Below are positions 9,552 through 17,605 of a stretch of 64,000 nucleotides of DNA, piece by piece. Source of the DNA: Oligoflexales bacterium (lineage in GTDB: Bacteria > Bdellovibrionota_B > Oligoflexia > Oligoflexales > RGVZ01). The notes beneath the pieces were generated by a model. The model searched no databases, was not told the origin of the DNA, and was given only the letters and a program-made list of their open reading frames with translations. The position numbers were made by a program, and so were the translations under genes. Each line of letters starts with the position of its first letter. Position 1 is the stretch's first letter. The DNA lies in assembly GCA_947494335.1 (NCBI GenBank), contig CANLUT010000001.1, forward strand, positions 849,649-913,648. Direction: 5' to 3'.

Positions 9552-9592
9552 GGGCAATTCCTGCGGCAAGCCTTGCTGTGGTTTGAGTCTAC

Positions 9593-10639
9593 CTAATCTC
9601 TGACAGCGGCCCGTCGTAATCGGTCGGAAATAGCAAGCCAAAGTCCATCGTCAGAAGAAGGATGAGTGGCTATCATAACCTGCCCAGAGGAACGATCAAG
9701 GGATCTCATCGCTGCAAATAGAGATTTAGCGGCCTCACCTGCATCAGAATATTTCGATAATGTTTCTACAGCCACTGGTGTCAGACCTTGGTCTGCCAAT
9801 ATTTTGAGCGCAGCCTCGGATGGTCCGGATGTTACCAGGAGATCAAATCTAAGTTCTTTCAAGGATGCAGGAATGCTCCGTAAATCTTCAACGAGGTACA
9901 GTTTCTTTCTTGGTGCGTAGTGACTGGCCAGCATTCCGGGCGATGCTTTTTCGTGCACCGAAGACGCCTTCTCAACAGGAACGCTTAGCACCGCTTTAAG
10001 ATCAGATACAGAGATTTTCCCTGGTCTCAGGAGCCATACTTTATCGTCATCCAAGGCCACGACGGTACTTTCCACACCGACGTCACATGGTCCACCGTCG
10101 ACGATGTAGGTAATCCTGTCCCCCAGCTCATCCATCACATGCTGCGCTGTTGTCGGGCTGATCCGCCCGAAGCGGTTGGCGCTGGGCGCCGCCAATGGCA
10201 GCCCTGTTTCCTTAAGAATTTTTTGTGCCAGTGGGTGAGCTGGCATGCGGACACCGACGCGGTCCAGGCCACTCGTTACCAAATCAGAGATCTTGGATTG
10301 CTTTGGTAGAATCATGGTCAGAGGACCTGGCCAGAATGTTTTAGCCAAACTATCAAAACTGCGTTGCATGCCAGGCGTAACTAAAGTCTCGTCGACAATC
10401 CCAGCCAGAGCCAGGTCATCTAATGTGCTTAAGTGATCTGGGATATGCACAATAAGCGGGTCAAAAGACGGGCGTTCTTTCACTGCAAAAATTTTTGCAA
10501 CGGCATCACTATTCAGGGCGTTGCCAGCGAGTCCGTAAACCGTCTCCGTTGGAATCGCTACGACGTCGCCTTGACGCAAAGCATCTACGGCCGGCGTGAT
10601 CTCTGAGGTGTTAAGAATCCTAGCACGCCCAAGGCTCAT
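9593..10639 (-). CDS. sua5: L-threonylcarbamoyladenylate synthase (Sua5/YwlC type)
   Basis: A 348-residue enzyme that makes threonylcarbamoyl-AMP from threonine, bicarbonate and ATP, the first step of the universal t6A37 tRNA modification. The N-terminal YrdC domain (about 12-210) shows the nucleotide-binding sequences IPTETVYGLAGNA, KERPSFDPLIVH and APSANRFGRISPT. After a linker carrying ASPGMLASHYAPRKK comes the Sua5-specific C-terminal domain, which separates it from short TsaC. The start at 10639 overlaps the stop of the upstream gene by 4 bp (ATGA), so the two are probably translationally coupled. Confidence 0.93.
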   Translation of the reverse strand: MSLGRARILNTSEITPAVDALRQGDVVAIPTETVYGLAGNALNSDAVAKIFAVKERPSFDPLIVHIPDHLSTLDDLALAGIVDETLVTPGMQRSFDSLAKTFWPGPLTMILPKQSKISDLVTSGLDRVGVRMPAHPLAQKILKETGLPLAAPSANRFGRISPTTAQHVMDELGDRITYIVDGGPCDVGVESTVVALDDDKVWLLRPGKISVSDLKAVLSVPVEKASSVHEKASPGMLASHYAPRKKLYLVEDLRSIPASLKELRFDLLVTSGPSEAALKILADQGLTPVAVETLSKYSDAGEAAKSLFAAMRSLDRSSGQVMIATHPSSDDGLWLAISDRLRRAAVRD

Positions 10640-11127
10640 GGCTGCTGAAGCTCCGCATCGGCGGTCACCAGCTGGTCTAGTTCAATGGTGATACCCTGAG
10701 TGCCCCAATCAATGAGTTCCGCTACGCCAACAATGTCTCCGGGGGCATCCGCACCACCCAGACCGTCCATATCAAGGCGCGCCTTAACGTGTATTTTGGC
10801 AGGATGCTTCGCGTCGACGTCAGTCATCATGCGTAAATTATCCTTGGTCAATTTGAACTCGAGCACAGTCTCGCCCGGGTCAGCGCTGAGCGTGGTTGCC
10901 ATGGCGCCAAGCGGCATGGGCATGGGAGAGGCGGAATCTCGAACGATGATATAGAGCGTGCGCATACCTTGCGCCTGCTGAATCAGCTCAGGCTTTAGAA
11001 TCACCTTCCCGGAAGCGATGACGGGTGAGGTCTTTCCAAATACGAAGGCCACACCGATGGCTGCGACCAGGACGAGTCCGATGACTCCCGTGAGCATGAC
11101 TTTTTGTTGCTGCCGTGCCCTAGACAT
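10636..11127 (-). CDS. Membrane-anchored periplasmic protein with CcmI C-terminal-like domain
   Basis: A 163-residue protein with one N-terminal membrane anchor (about 11-30) and a periplasmic domain. The pattern ASGKVILKPEL...LYIIVRDSASPMPMPLGAM, then an LEFKLTKDN segment and a KIHVKARL strand, resembles the C-terminal domain of cytochrome c biogenesis protein CcmI/CycH, which binds apocytochrome c. The TPR region and the rest of the ccm genes are missing here, so its role in cytochrome maturation is inference from pattern only. It starts a three-gene minus-strand group with sua5 (4-bp overlap) and terC. Confidence 0.65.
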   Translation of the reverse strand: MSRARQQQKVMLTGVIGLVLVAAIGVAFVFGKTSPVIASGKVILKPELIQQAQGMRTLYIIVRDSASPMPMPLGAMATTLSADPGETVLEFKLTKDNLRMMTDVDAKHPAKIHVKARLDMDGLGGADAPGDIVGVAELIDWGTQGITIELDQLVTADAELQQP

Positions 11128-11340
11128 AAAAGCGATCTCCTTCAGGAGTGGATTCCAAGAGTTGAGAAAATCAGGGTCTGAGTTTCTCGAAAGTGGGAAA
11201 AAAGCACCTCGTTAGTATCGGTTCTATCTAATAGAGTCAACGGGTTAAAGGTAGTTGCATCTTGGGCCCACTTTATGCTTACGTCTGTGTAGCGAGGCCA
11301 TTGTGGCCTGGCGACTTTAAAAAACTAAGGAGCTATCTCA

Positions 11341-11604
11341 ATGAAAAACATCATGAAACTTGTTCTCGTCGCAGCTGTATCTATGTCTGGCGTTGCTTTT
11401 GCTGAGCAGCATGAAAACTGCCAAGTTGGCGACAAGAAAGTCCATGTTAAGACCAAGAAAGAGTGCAAAGATCAGCAAGGCACATGGATCAAAGCTGCTA
11501 AGAAGAAAAAAGAAGAGAAGAAGGCTGCTGAGTCTGCTGCTCCTGCAGAAGCCGCTCCTGCTCCAGCTCCAGCTGAAGCTGCTCCAGCTACTGAGCACAA
11601 GTAA
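11341..11604 (+). CDS. Small secreted lysine/alanine-rich protein
   Basis: An 87-residue protein with a clear signal peptide (MKNIMKLVLVAAVSMSGVAFA), a short middle part with two cysteines (C24 and C39, which could form a disulfide) and a low-complexity tail: a run of Lys/Glu followed by Ala/Pro/Glu repeats. Such tails often extend through or bind the cell wall, but the function is unknown. AAGGAG precedes the ATG. The gene is followed by a strong terminator and is monocistronic. A 6-bp hairpin (AGGCCA/TGGCCT, 11295-11309) lies in its leader. Confidence 0.75.
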   Translation: MKNIMKLVLVAAVSMSGVAFAEQHENCQVGDKKVHVKTKKECKDQQGTWIKAAKKKKEEKKAAESAAPAEAAPAPAPAEAAPATEHK

Positions 11605-11628
11605 TCGTTTACGCATAGTCAATGCCAC

Positions 11629-11667
11629 GCACGGGATGCTATTTGCATCCCGTGCGCTTGTTTTTTT
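11629..11667 (+). terminator. Rho-independent terminator of the small secreted protein gene
   Basis: A perfect 11-bp stem, GCACGGGATGC at 11629-11639 and its complement at 11645-11655, with a 5-nt loop. GCTTG and seven T residues follow. It sits 25 bp past the upstream stop codon. Confidence 0.9.
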
Positions 11668-11744
11668 GGGGTTTATGACCTTTTTCTGGGGTTTTGCCCC
11701 GGTTGATGGTATTCGAAGGCTCTTGTAACAAAGGTAGTCTTTGC

Positions 11745-12920
11745 ATGTCGTACCTTCACAAATCATCGCCATCAAAAATTCCCGCTGGGCTTGCGCCCAT
11801 GGAGGGTGTGACTGATTTTGCCACCAGGTTTTGGTACCAGTGCGTGGGGGGCATGGACTTTACTTGGACACCCTTTCTTCGAGTGACCGATACCTTTCCT
11901 GCAAAATTTCCTGACTTGTTTGCTCCTGAGTTGACGACCCTAAAAGGACTCTTTCCCGCACCACTCATCTTTCAGGTGATGGGGTCGAGGCCTGAGGATG
12001 TCATCCGCACGGCAGAGGCAGCAGGGGATCGGTTGACCTTCATTGACCTGAACTGTGGTTGTCCATCACCCACCGTCGTTGGGAGTCGGGCCGGTTCTAG
12101 TCTTTTGGAACATGCAGATCAGTTCGCGCGCTTTCTTGAGACGGTTGCGACAAGGCTTGGTCCTGATCGCTTAAGCGTTAAGATGCGTACGGGTTTTCAC
12201 AGTCCTTCTGAGTTTTCAAACCTCCTTGCGGCGATAAAACATCTTCCGCTGCGCCACCTGACGGTTCATGGGCGCACGCGACCTGCGCGGTATACGGGGC
12301 AGGCTGACTGGTTTTTGATTGATGAAGCAGTCCGTACTTGTACCTTCCCTGTGTTTGGTTCCGGTGACGTATGCGATCACAAGACCCTAAGCCAACGAGT
12401 GGATACGGCGTCAGGTGTGAAGGCGGTTATCATTGGACGCGGGGCGCTGCGCAATCCTTGGGTCTTTCAGGGTGCTCGGTCGGCGCCATTAACGTCTGCT
12501 TTGGCGGCCTTTGTTTTGCTGCAGGACCTAGCTCTTGAATCTCAGGAGCGGTTAGTCACATGGGCCGCTGGACTTAGTCCAGATTTTTTTGCGTTTAAAG
12601 ATGAAGCCAGATGGGTGCATTTAATTGAGACTTTACTAAGCTGCCTGCGTGGACAGCATCATTCGGACCCCTTGGAGGATCTTCAAGTCAGCTCAAGAGC
12701 CTTGTCACGGGGCAAGATGCTTTGGAATTATTTGCGCTCAAGCTTACCTGAAGCCTACATGAATCCGGCTTTGATGCGTGTGACGTCACTGCCACAACTT
12801 CTCAATGGAATCGATGAAATCACTCGACAGCTTCAACTGTCTCCCGGTAACGTACCAGTGGTGTACAATCCCGAACATGATTGGATGTACAGCGGTGCTG
12901 GACGCAAGCCAAGCGCCTGA
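11745..12920 (+). CDS. tRNA-dihydrouridine synthase family protein
   Basis: A 391-residue FMN-dependent TIM-barrel enzyme reducing uridine in the tRNA D-loop. Motifs are typical: LAPMEGVTDFATR at the N-terminus, DLNCGCPSPTVVGSRAGSSLL with the catalytic cysteine, KMRTGF, LTVHGRTR, GSGDV and IGRGALRNPWVF for FMN-phosphate binding. The C-terminal helical tRNA-binding domain follows. The start at 11745 (MSYLHK) is the last ATG before the conserved barrel; TTG 11694 and ATG 11706 upstream lie within poorly conserved sequence close to the terminator. The subtype (DusA/B/C) is not decided. The acyltransferase gene starts near its end. Confidence 0.92.
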   Translation: MSYLHKSSPSKIPAGLAPMEGVTDFATRFWYQCVGGMDFTWTPFLRVTDTFPAKFPDLFAPELTTLKGLFPAPLIFQVMGSRPEDVIRTAEAAGDRLTFIDLNCGCPSPTVVGSRAGSSLLEHADQFARFLETVATRLGPDRLSVKMRTGFHSPSEFSNLLAAIKHLPLRHLTVHGRTRPARYTGQADWFLIDEAVRTCTFPVFGSGDVCDHKTLSQRVDTASGVKAVIIGRGALRNPWVFQGARSAPLTSALAAFVLLQDLALESQERLVTWAAGLSPDFFAFKDEARWVHLIETLLSCLRGQHHSDPLEDLQVSSRALSRGKMLWNYLRSSLPEAYMNPALMRVTSLPQLLNGIDEITRQLQLSPGNVPVVYNPEHDWMYSGAGRKPSA

Positions 12921-12954
12921 CATCAGTGCTGCTATCCCGAGTTATTTGGAGTCT

Positions 12955-13677
12955 ATGCAAGATATGAACGAGATGGTGCAAACATCTGAAACCGAAAAAA
13001 AACGTCCGTTGATGTTTGAGCTCACACTTTGGCTCCTCTACATCATCTGTTTTATTTTGAAGGCCACCTGGAGAGTACGTATCGTGGGCATGGACCGTCG
13101 TCGCATGGCTGTGAGCTCAAGTCCAACGGGAAGCTTTCTGATTGCCAGTTACCACGAGAACGCCATCGCCGGCATCTTGACCCACGCCGGGCAGAAAATT
13201 TGTACCATGGTGAGTCACTCCAAGGACGGTGAGATTGTCACCTTCATCTGTCAGAAGCTCGGTATAAAGTCGGTACGCGGTAGCTCTTCGAGAGGCGGCA
13301 AAGCCGTGCGCGATGAGATGGTCGAGGTCGTGAAGTCTGGCTACAGCGGTGCCATCACCGTGGATGGTCCTCGCGGACCGCGACGCGTCTTGAAAAACGG
13401 CATCGTCGATATCGCCCGCAAAACCGGAGCACCGGTAATGCCGTTGGTCAGTGTGGGGGATTCATACTGGGTGCTGAGCAAGACCTGGGATCAAACCAGA
13501 GTTCCTAAGCCCTTCGCTCGAGTGCTCGTTTACTACGGCACACCCATCACGGTCAGTCGCGACACAAACGAGGAGCAGTTCAAAGAGTACCTTGCAAAAA
13601 TTAGCGATGCCATGACCAGGGACGATGACCTTGTCCGGCTTCGGTTTGATGAGTTTTGGTCCTCGGCGACCCCCTAA
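12955..13677 (+). CDS. DUF374-type lysophospholipid acyltransferase-like protein
   Basis: About 240 residues of the LPLAT/DUF374 family. An N-terminal hydrophobic segment (LTLWLLYIICFIL) is followed by ASYHENAI, taking the place of the HX4D region, then SHSKDGEIV, VRGSSSRGGKAVRDEM and TVDGPRGPRR, the conserved phosphate-binding blocks. The family is expected to acylate a lysolipid or lipid-A-like substrate at the inner membrane; the specific reaction is unknown. The start is uncertain: ATG 12955 and 12964 share one GGAG, and ATG 12877 would overlap the dus gene. It probably shares a transcript with dus. Confidence 0.85.
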   Translation: MQDMNEMVQTSETEKKRPLMFELTLWLLYIICFILKATWRVRIVGMDRRRMAVSSSPTGSFLIASYHENAIAGILTHAGQKICTMVSHSKDGEIVTFICQKLGIKSVRGSSSRGGKAVRDEMVEVVKSGYSGAITVDGPRGPRRVLKNGIVDIARKTGAPVMPLVSVGDSYWVLSKTWDQTRVPKPFARVLVYYGTPITVSRDTNEEQFKEYLAKISDAMTRDDDLVRLRFDEFWSSATP

Positions 13678-13717
13678 GCCCTTGGCTTCATCTACCGCAT
13701 GGTTGATTGCGCCGCCT

Positions 13718-13740
13718 TTAGACACAAGATTTGTGTCTAA
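13718..13740. promoter_or_regulatory. Perfect 10-bp palindrome (terminator or operator)
   Basis: TTAGACACAA and its reverse complement TTGTGTCTAA flank a 3-bp centre. It lies 40 bp after the acyltransferase stop and about 50 bp before the -35 of the xyl operon. CCATCTG and five T residues follow, so it may terminate the upstream transcript. The symmetry and size also fit a repressor operator; the sequence does not decide. Confidence 0.55.
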
Positions 13741-13790
13741 CCATCTGTTTTTAAATCATTAAATTAATATTCACCAAGTCTTTATATTAT

Positions 13791-13819
13791 TTGACACCAA
13801 GGCTTTCGATCGGTAAATT
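13791..13819 (+). promoter_or_regulatory. Sigma-70-type promoter of the xylFGH operon
   Basis: Consensus -35 TTGACA at 13791-13796, 17-bp spacer, and -10-like TAAATT at 13814-13819, in an AT-rich stretch about 65 bp before the xylF start. Confidence 0.6.
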
Positions 13820-13882
13820 TCTGCCCGCAGAGTTTCCATAAGCTTTATTCAACATTTTCAGTGATTTGCGAGGTCTCTCCTA

Positions 13883-14902
13883 ATGCTACGGGTCAGTATC
13901 TTTTCTGTGTTGGTGATCATGTCGTCAGCAGTGTCCGCTTTGGCTGCGGATGGGAAAAAAATCAAAATTGGTTTCTCCATGGACACTCTTAAAGAAGAAC
14001 GCTGGCAACGGGACCGCGACATGTTTGTTGCCAAAGCCAAAGAGATGGGAGCTGATGTTCTTGTTCAGGCGGCAAACGGCAATGCCTCCATGCAAATCAG
14101 CCAAGCTGAAAATCTCCTGACACAAAACGTCGACGTGCTGGTGGTTGTTCCCGCCAATGCAGTGACTGCTGCGGCCATCGTTGACAAGGCTCATAAGGCT
14201 GGCAAAAAAGTTCTTTCCTACGATCGCCTCATCAAAAACGCGGATGTCGATCTTTACATTTCCTTTGATAACGAAGAAGTAGGTCGCCTTCAGGCGAAGT
14301 ACTTAGTGGACCGTGCACCCAAGGGTCAGTATGTTTTGATTGGTGGATCACCCACCGATAACAACGCAAAGATGCTGCGCGACGGGCAAATGCAGGTGCT
14401 AAAGCCTCTTGTTGACAAGGGTGATATCAAGATTGTGGTCGATCAGTGGGCCAAAGACTGGCAAGCCAGCGAAGCCCTAAAGCACACCGAGAATGCTCTT
14501 ACCCGCACTAAAAACAACATCCAAGCTGTGGTGGCATCTAACGACGGTACAGCCGGCGGCGTGATCGCTGCCCTTAGCCAGCAAAAGCTTGCTGGAAAGG
14601 TTTTGGTCTCCGGGATGGACGCTGACCTCGCAGCTTGTCAGCGTGTGGCCGAGGGCAGTCAGAGCATGACGGTCTATAAGCCGATCACTGTGATCTCTCA
14701 AAAGGCGGCAGAGTTGGCGATCCTTCTTGCCAAGAATGCAGCTCTGCCTGCGGACCTGCGCAAGGTCAACAACGGTAAAAAAGACGTGAGTGCGGTTTTG
14801 CTTAAACCTATCCAGGTGGACAAGGCAAATCTTGACGCAACCATCATCAAGGACGGCTTTCACAAGAAAGCAGACGTCTACAAGAACGTTAAGGGCACTT
14901 GA
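13883..14902 (+). CDS. xylF: D-xylose-type ABC transporter substrate-binding protein
   Basis: A 339-residue periplasmic sugar-binding protein. The signal peptide ends near residue 21 (VSALA-ADG). The mature protein has the type I binding fold: KIGFSMDTLKEERWQRD at the start, then VLVVVPANA, SYDRLI, YISFDNEEVGRLQAKYL, GGSPTDNNA and ASNDGTAGGVIAAL, all characteristic of XylF. It delivers sugar to the XylGH permease encoded just downstream, and its stop overlaps the xylG start by one base. Xylose is the usual ligand, but related proteins also bind glucose; no xylose catabolic gene is nearby. Confidence 0.92.
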   Translation: MLRVSIFSVLVIMSSAVSALAADGKKIKIGFSMDTLKEERWQRDRDMFVAKAKEMGADVLVQAANGNASMQISQAENLLTQNVDVLVVVPANAVTAAAIVDKAHKAGKKVLSYDRLIKNADVDLYISFDNEEVGRLQAKYLVDRAPKGQYVLIGGSPTDNNAKMLRDGQMQVLKPLVDKGDIKIVVDQWAKDWQASEALKHTENALTRTKNNIQAVVASNDGTAGGVIAALSQQKLAGKVLVSGMDADLAACQRVAEGSQSMTVYKPITVISQKAAELAILLAKNAALPADLRKVNNGKKDVSAVLLKPIQVDKANLDATIIKDGFHKKADVYKNVKGT

Positions 14903-16431
14903 TGGCATCTCAGTCGACCACAGTCCTCGAGCTAAGAGATATCGTAAAAGAGTTCCCCGGCGTGCGAGCGCTCGACGGGGTGCGCTTTGATGTTTGTCGT
15001 GGTGAGGTCCATGCACTTTGCGGGGAAAATGGGGCCGGCAAGTCAACGCTGATGAAAATTATCAGCGGGCTCTATCCATTTGGATCCTACGCTGGCGATC
15101 TCCTGGTTGATGGCGCGGTCCGTAAGTTCTCTGGCATTAAAGAAAGTCAGGCGGCAGGGGTTGCTATTGTCTTTCAGGAGCTGAGTCTTGTACGTGAACT
15201 CAGTGTGGCAGAAAATATCTTTCTAGGCCGTGAGCCTTCAACCTTTGGCGTTATTGATTGGGATGATGTTCATCAGAGGACTTCAGCCTTGTTACGAGAC
15301 TTGGGGTTTAACATCAGTCCTTTTGCCCGCGTGGGTGATCTTGGCATTGGCCAACAGCAGATGGTGGAGATTGCCAAGGCTCTAGCGCTGAACGCACACA
15401 TTTTGATTTTGGATGAACCGACATCGGCACTGAGTGATACCGAGATTGAAGTATTCCTCGGCATGATCAGAACCCTCAAGCAGCGAGGTGTTGCCTGTGT
15501 GCTCATCACCCATAAACTTAACGAGGTCTTTGCAGTTTCAGACCGCATCACGGTTTTCCGCGACGGAAAATCTGTGGTGAGTTACCTCGCCAAAGACGTC
15601 AACGAGCACCGCGTCATTGCCGATATGGTTGGACGCGAACTCAAGGATCTGTACCCAAGGATCGAAAAGACCATTCACGGACCGATCCTCGAGGTCCAAA
15701 ACCTAACTGTTCCCCATCCGACGATCCCCGGCCGCGACCTCCTTCACGACGTTTCCTTTACGGTCCGGAAAGGGGAAATCCTTGGCATCGCGGGATTGAT
15801 GGGGTCAGGTCGTACAGAGATTCTCATGTCAGTCTTTGGTGCGCTGCACGGTAAGCGCAAGGGCGCCATCAAACTTGAAGGGGAGACCCTCAACTTTGCA
15901 AGCCCTCAAGACGCCATCAATCGCGGTCTTGCTCTCGTAAGTGAAGATCGTAAACGACTTGGTTTAGTCCTCGAAGACTCTGTATCTCGCAACATCTCAT
16001 TGGCCAGCCTAGCCAAGCTTACCCGGTTCGGGGTGCTGGATGATGATGGTGAGATGAAAATTGCCAAAGACTTTGTCAAAGACTTGCGCATCAAGACTCC
16101 GGGGATCGAGGCACAGGTCAAAAACCTAAGCGGCGGCAATCAGCAAAAGGTGGTCCTTGCCAAGTGGATGCTGACCAAGCCCAAGGTGCTTTTTCTCGAT
16201 GAACCAACCCGCGGTATCGACGTCGGTGCGCGGGCTGAAATTTATAGAATCGTCGGCGAGATGGCGCGTGACGGCGTTGCCGTCGTCATGGTGTCGTCGG
16301 AGCTGCCAGAGGTCTTAGGGCTAAGTGATCGCGTGTTGGTGATGTGCGGTGGCCGCGTGACGGGAGAGTTTAGCCGCGATGAGGCGACTCAGGAACAGAT
16401 CATGGCGGCCGCTACGAGATTTTCACACTGA
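14902..16431 (+). CDS. xylG: Sugar ABC transporter ATP-binding protein, two cassettes
   Basis: A 509-residue protein of the RbsA/XylG type with tandem ATPase domains. The first cassette has Walker A GENGAGKST (41-49), signature LGIGQQQMVEIAKAL and Walker B LILDEPTSAL. The second has the usual weakened Walker A GLMGSGRTE, signature LSGGNQQKVVLAKWM and LFLDEPTRGIDVGAR. It powers sugar import through XylH. The ATG at 14902 overlaps the xylF stop (TGATG), preferred over TTG at 14899. Confidence 0.94.
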   Translation: MASQSTTVLELRDIVKEFPGVRALDGVRFDVCRGEVHALCGENGAGKSTLMKIISGLYPFGSYAGDLLVDGAVRKFSGIKESQAAGVAIVFQELSLVRELSVAENIFLGREPSTFGVIDWDDVHQRTSALLRDLGFNISPFARVGDLGIGQQQMVEIAKALALNAHILILDEPTSALSDTEIEVFLGMIRTLKQRGVACVLITHKLNEVFAVSDRITVFRDGKSVVSYLAKDVNEHRVIADMVGRELKDLYPRIEKTIHGPILEVQNLTVPHPTIPGRDLLHDVSFTVRKGEILGIAGLMGSGRTEILMSVFGALHGKRKGAIKLEGETLNFASPQDAINRGLALVSEDRKRLGLVLEDSVSRNISLASLAKLTRFGVLDDDGEMKIAKDFVKDLRIKTPGIEAQVKNLSGGNQQKVVLAKWMLTKPKVLFLDEPTRGIDVGARAEIYRIVGEMARDGVAVVMVSSELPEVLGLSDRVLVMCGGRVTGEFSRDEATQEQIMAAATRFSH

Positions 16432-16461
16432 ATATTTTTGTTTGTTAAGGGCGAAAGATCG

Positions 16462-17592
16462 ATGGAATTAGTTACGAAATTAAAGCAGTCCTGGCGCACC
16501 CTCACGATGTTGTTTGCATTGGTGCTCATTTGGATCATCTTTCAATATGTGACCGATGGAGCCTTCCTTGAGTCACGTAACCTTTCAAACTTATTTCGCC
16601 AGATGACTGTCACCGGCGTGCTTGCCATGGGAATGGTCCTGATTATCGTTGCCGGTCACATCGATCTATCCGTTGGTAGTGTTGTGTGCTTTCTCGGCGT
16701 GACCCTGGCGATGCTGATGCAAAAAGGCTATGCGCCGGCAGCGGCCATCCTTGTGACGCTTGGTGTTGGCTTACTTATCAGTCTCGTTCAAGGTTGGCTG
16801 ACGGCCTACCAAAAGGTCCCGGCGTTTATCGTAACCCTCGCAGGGATGATGGTGTTTCGCGGATTAAGTATGGGCGTGACGGCAGGAGTCACCATTCCGC
16901 TCGAGGATAGCTGGATCAAATCTTTCGGCTCAGCCTATGTGCCGACAACGATGGGTTCTGCAATCGCCGGTGTGGCAGTGCTCTTTATGGTGGTCACACG
17001 CCTGCGTCGGCGATCATCAGCCTTGCAACATGGCGTTGCGACCTCATCACCATTGATGACAGCTCTTGGGCTTTTATTGATGGCGGCTGTGATCGCTGGT
17101 TTTACAGTGACCATGAATCGCTACGAGGGCGTTCCTGTTCCCGTGCTGGTGATGTTGGCTTTGATGGTGCTCTTTAATTTTATTGCAACGAAGACGGTCT
17201 TCGGTCGCCATGTGTACGCGGTCGGTGGGAGCGTTGAAGCGGCTCATTTATCTGGCGTTAACGTGCGACGGGTCGTACTTGGAAATTTTTTATTGATGGG
17301 GCTACTGACGACCGTGGCGGCGATGATTCTGACAGCCCGCGTTGAGAGTGCTCAGCCTGATGCTGGTCAGCTTCTTGAGTTGGACGCCGTTGCCAGTTGT
17401 GTGATCGGCGGAACTAGTTTGATGGGTGGTAAGGGAACGATTGCTGGTGCACTACTCGGCGCACTGGTCATGGAGAGTTTAAACAATGGAATGTCTTTGG
17501 CCAACATGGAGGCCTTTTGGCAGTACATTGTGAAGGGGTTGGTTTTGGTGGTGGCCGTTTGGCTTGATGTTGCAAGTCAGAAGGCTCGCTAA
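16462..17592 (+). CDS. xylH: Sugar ABC transporter permease
   Basis: A 376-residue inner-membrane permease with about ten membrane segments. Family motifs include MGMVLIIVAGHIDLSVGSVV, FIVTLAGMMVFRG, GRHVYAVGGSVEAAHLSGV and CVIGGTSLMGGKGTIAGALLGAL, typical of XylH/RbsC. It forms the channel for sugar delivered by XylF. ATG 16462 is preferred to TTG 16438 because the extra residues are not family-like and AAGGGCG precedes it. The xylG gap is 30 bp, and the glycosidase gene starts 13 bp after its stop. Confidence 0.93.
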   Translation: MELVTKLKQSWRTLTMLFALVLIWIIFQYVTDGAFLESRNLSNLFRQMTVTGVLAMGMVLIIVAGHIDLSVGSVVCFLGVTLAMLMQKGYAPAAAILVTLGVGLLISLVQGWLTAYQKVPAFIVTLAGMMVFRGLSMGVTAGVTIPLEDSWIKSFGSAYVPTTMGSAIAGVAVLFMVVTRLRRRSSALQHGVATSSPLMTALGLLLMAAVIAGFTVTMNRYEGVPVPVLVMLALMVLFNFIATKTVFGRHVYAVGGSVEAAHLSGVNVRRVVLGNFLLMGLLTTVAAMILTARVESAQPDAGQLLELDAVASCVIGGTSLMGGKGTIAGALLGALVMESLNNGMSLANMEAFWQYIVKGLVLVVAVWLDVASQKAR

Positions 17593-17605
17593 AAAGGAGG
17601 ATCCA

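Noticed and set aside
11338-11775. 145-residue frame antisense to the small secreted protein
   Set aside because: Covers the terminator and the complement of its low-complexity Ala/Lys tail; Ser/Phe/Leu runs are artefacts of that.
14477-15046. 189-residue frame antisense across xylF/xylG
   Set aside because: Spans two clearly coding genes; a Cys/His/Arg-rich shadow.
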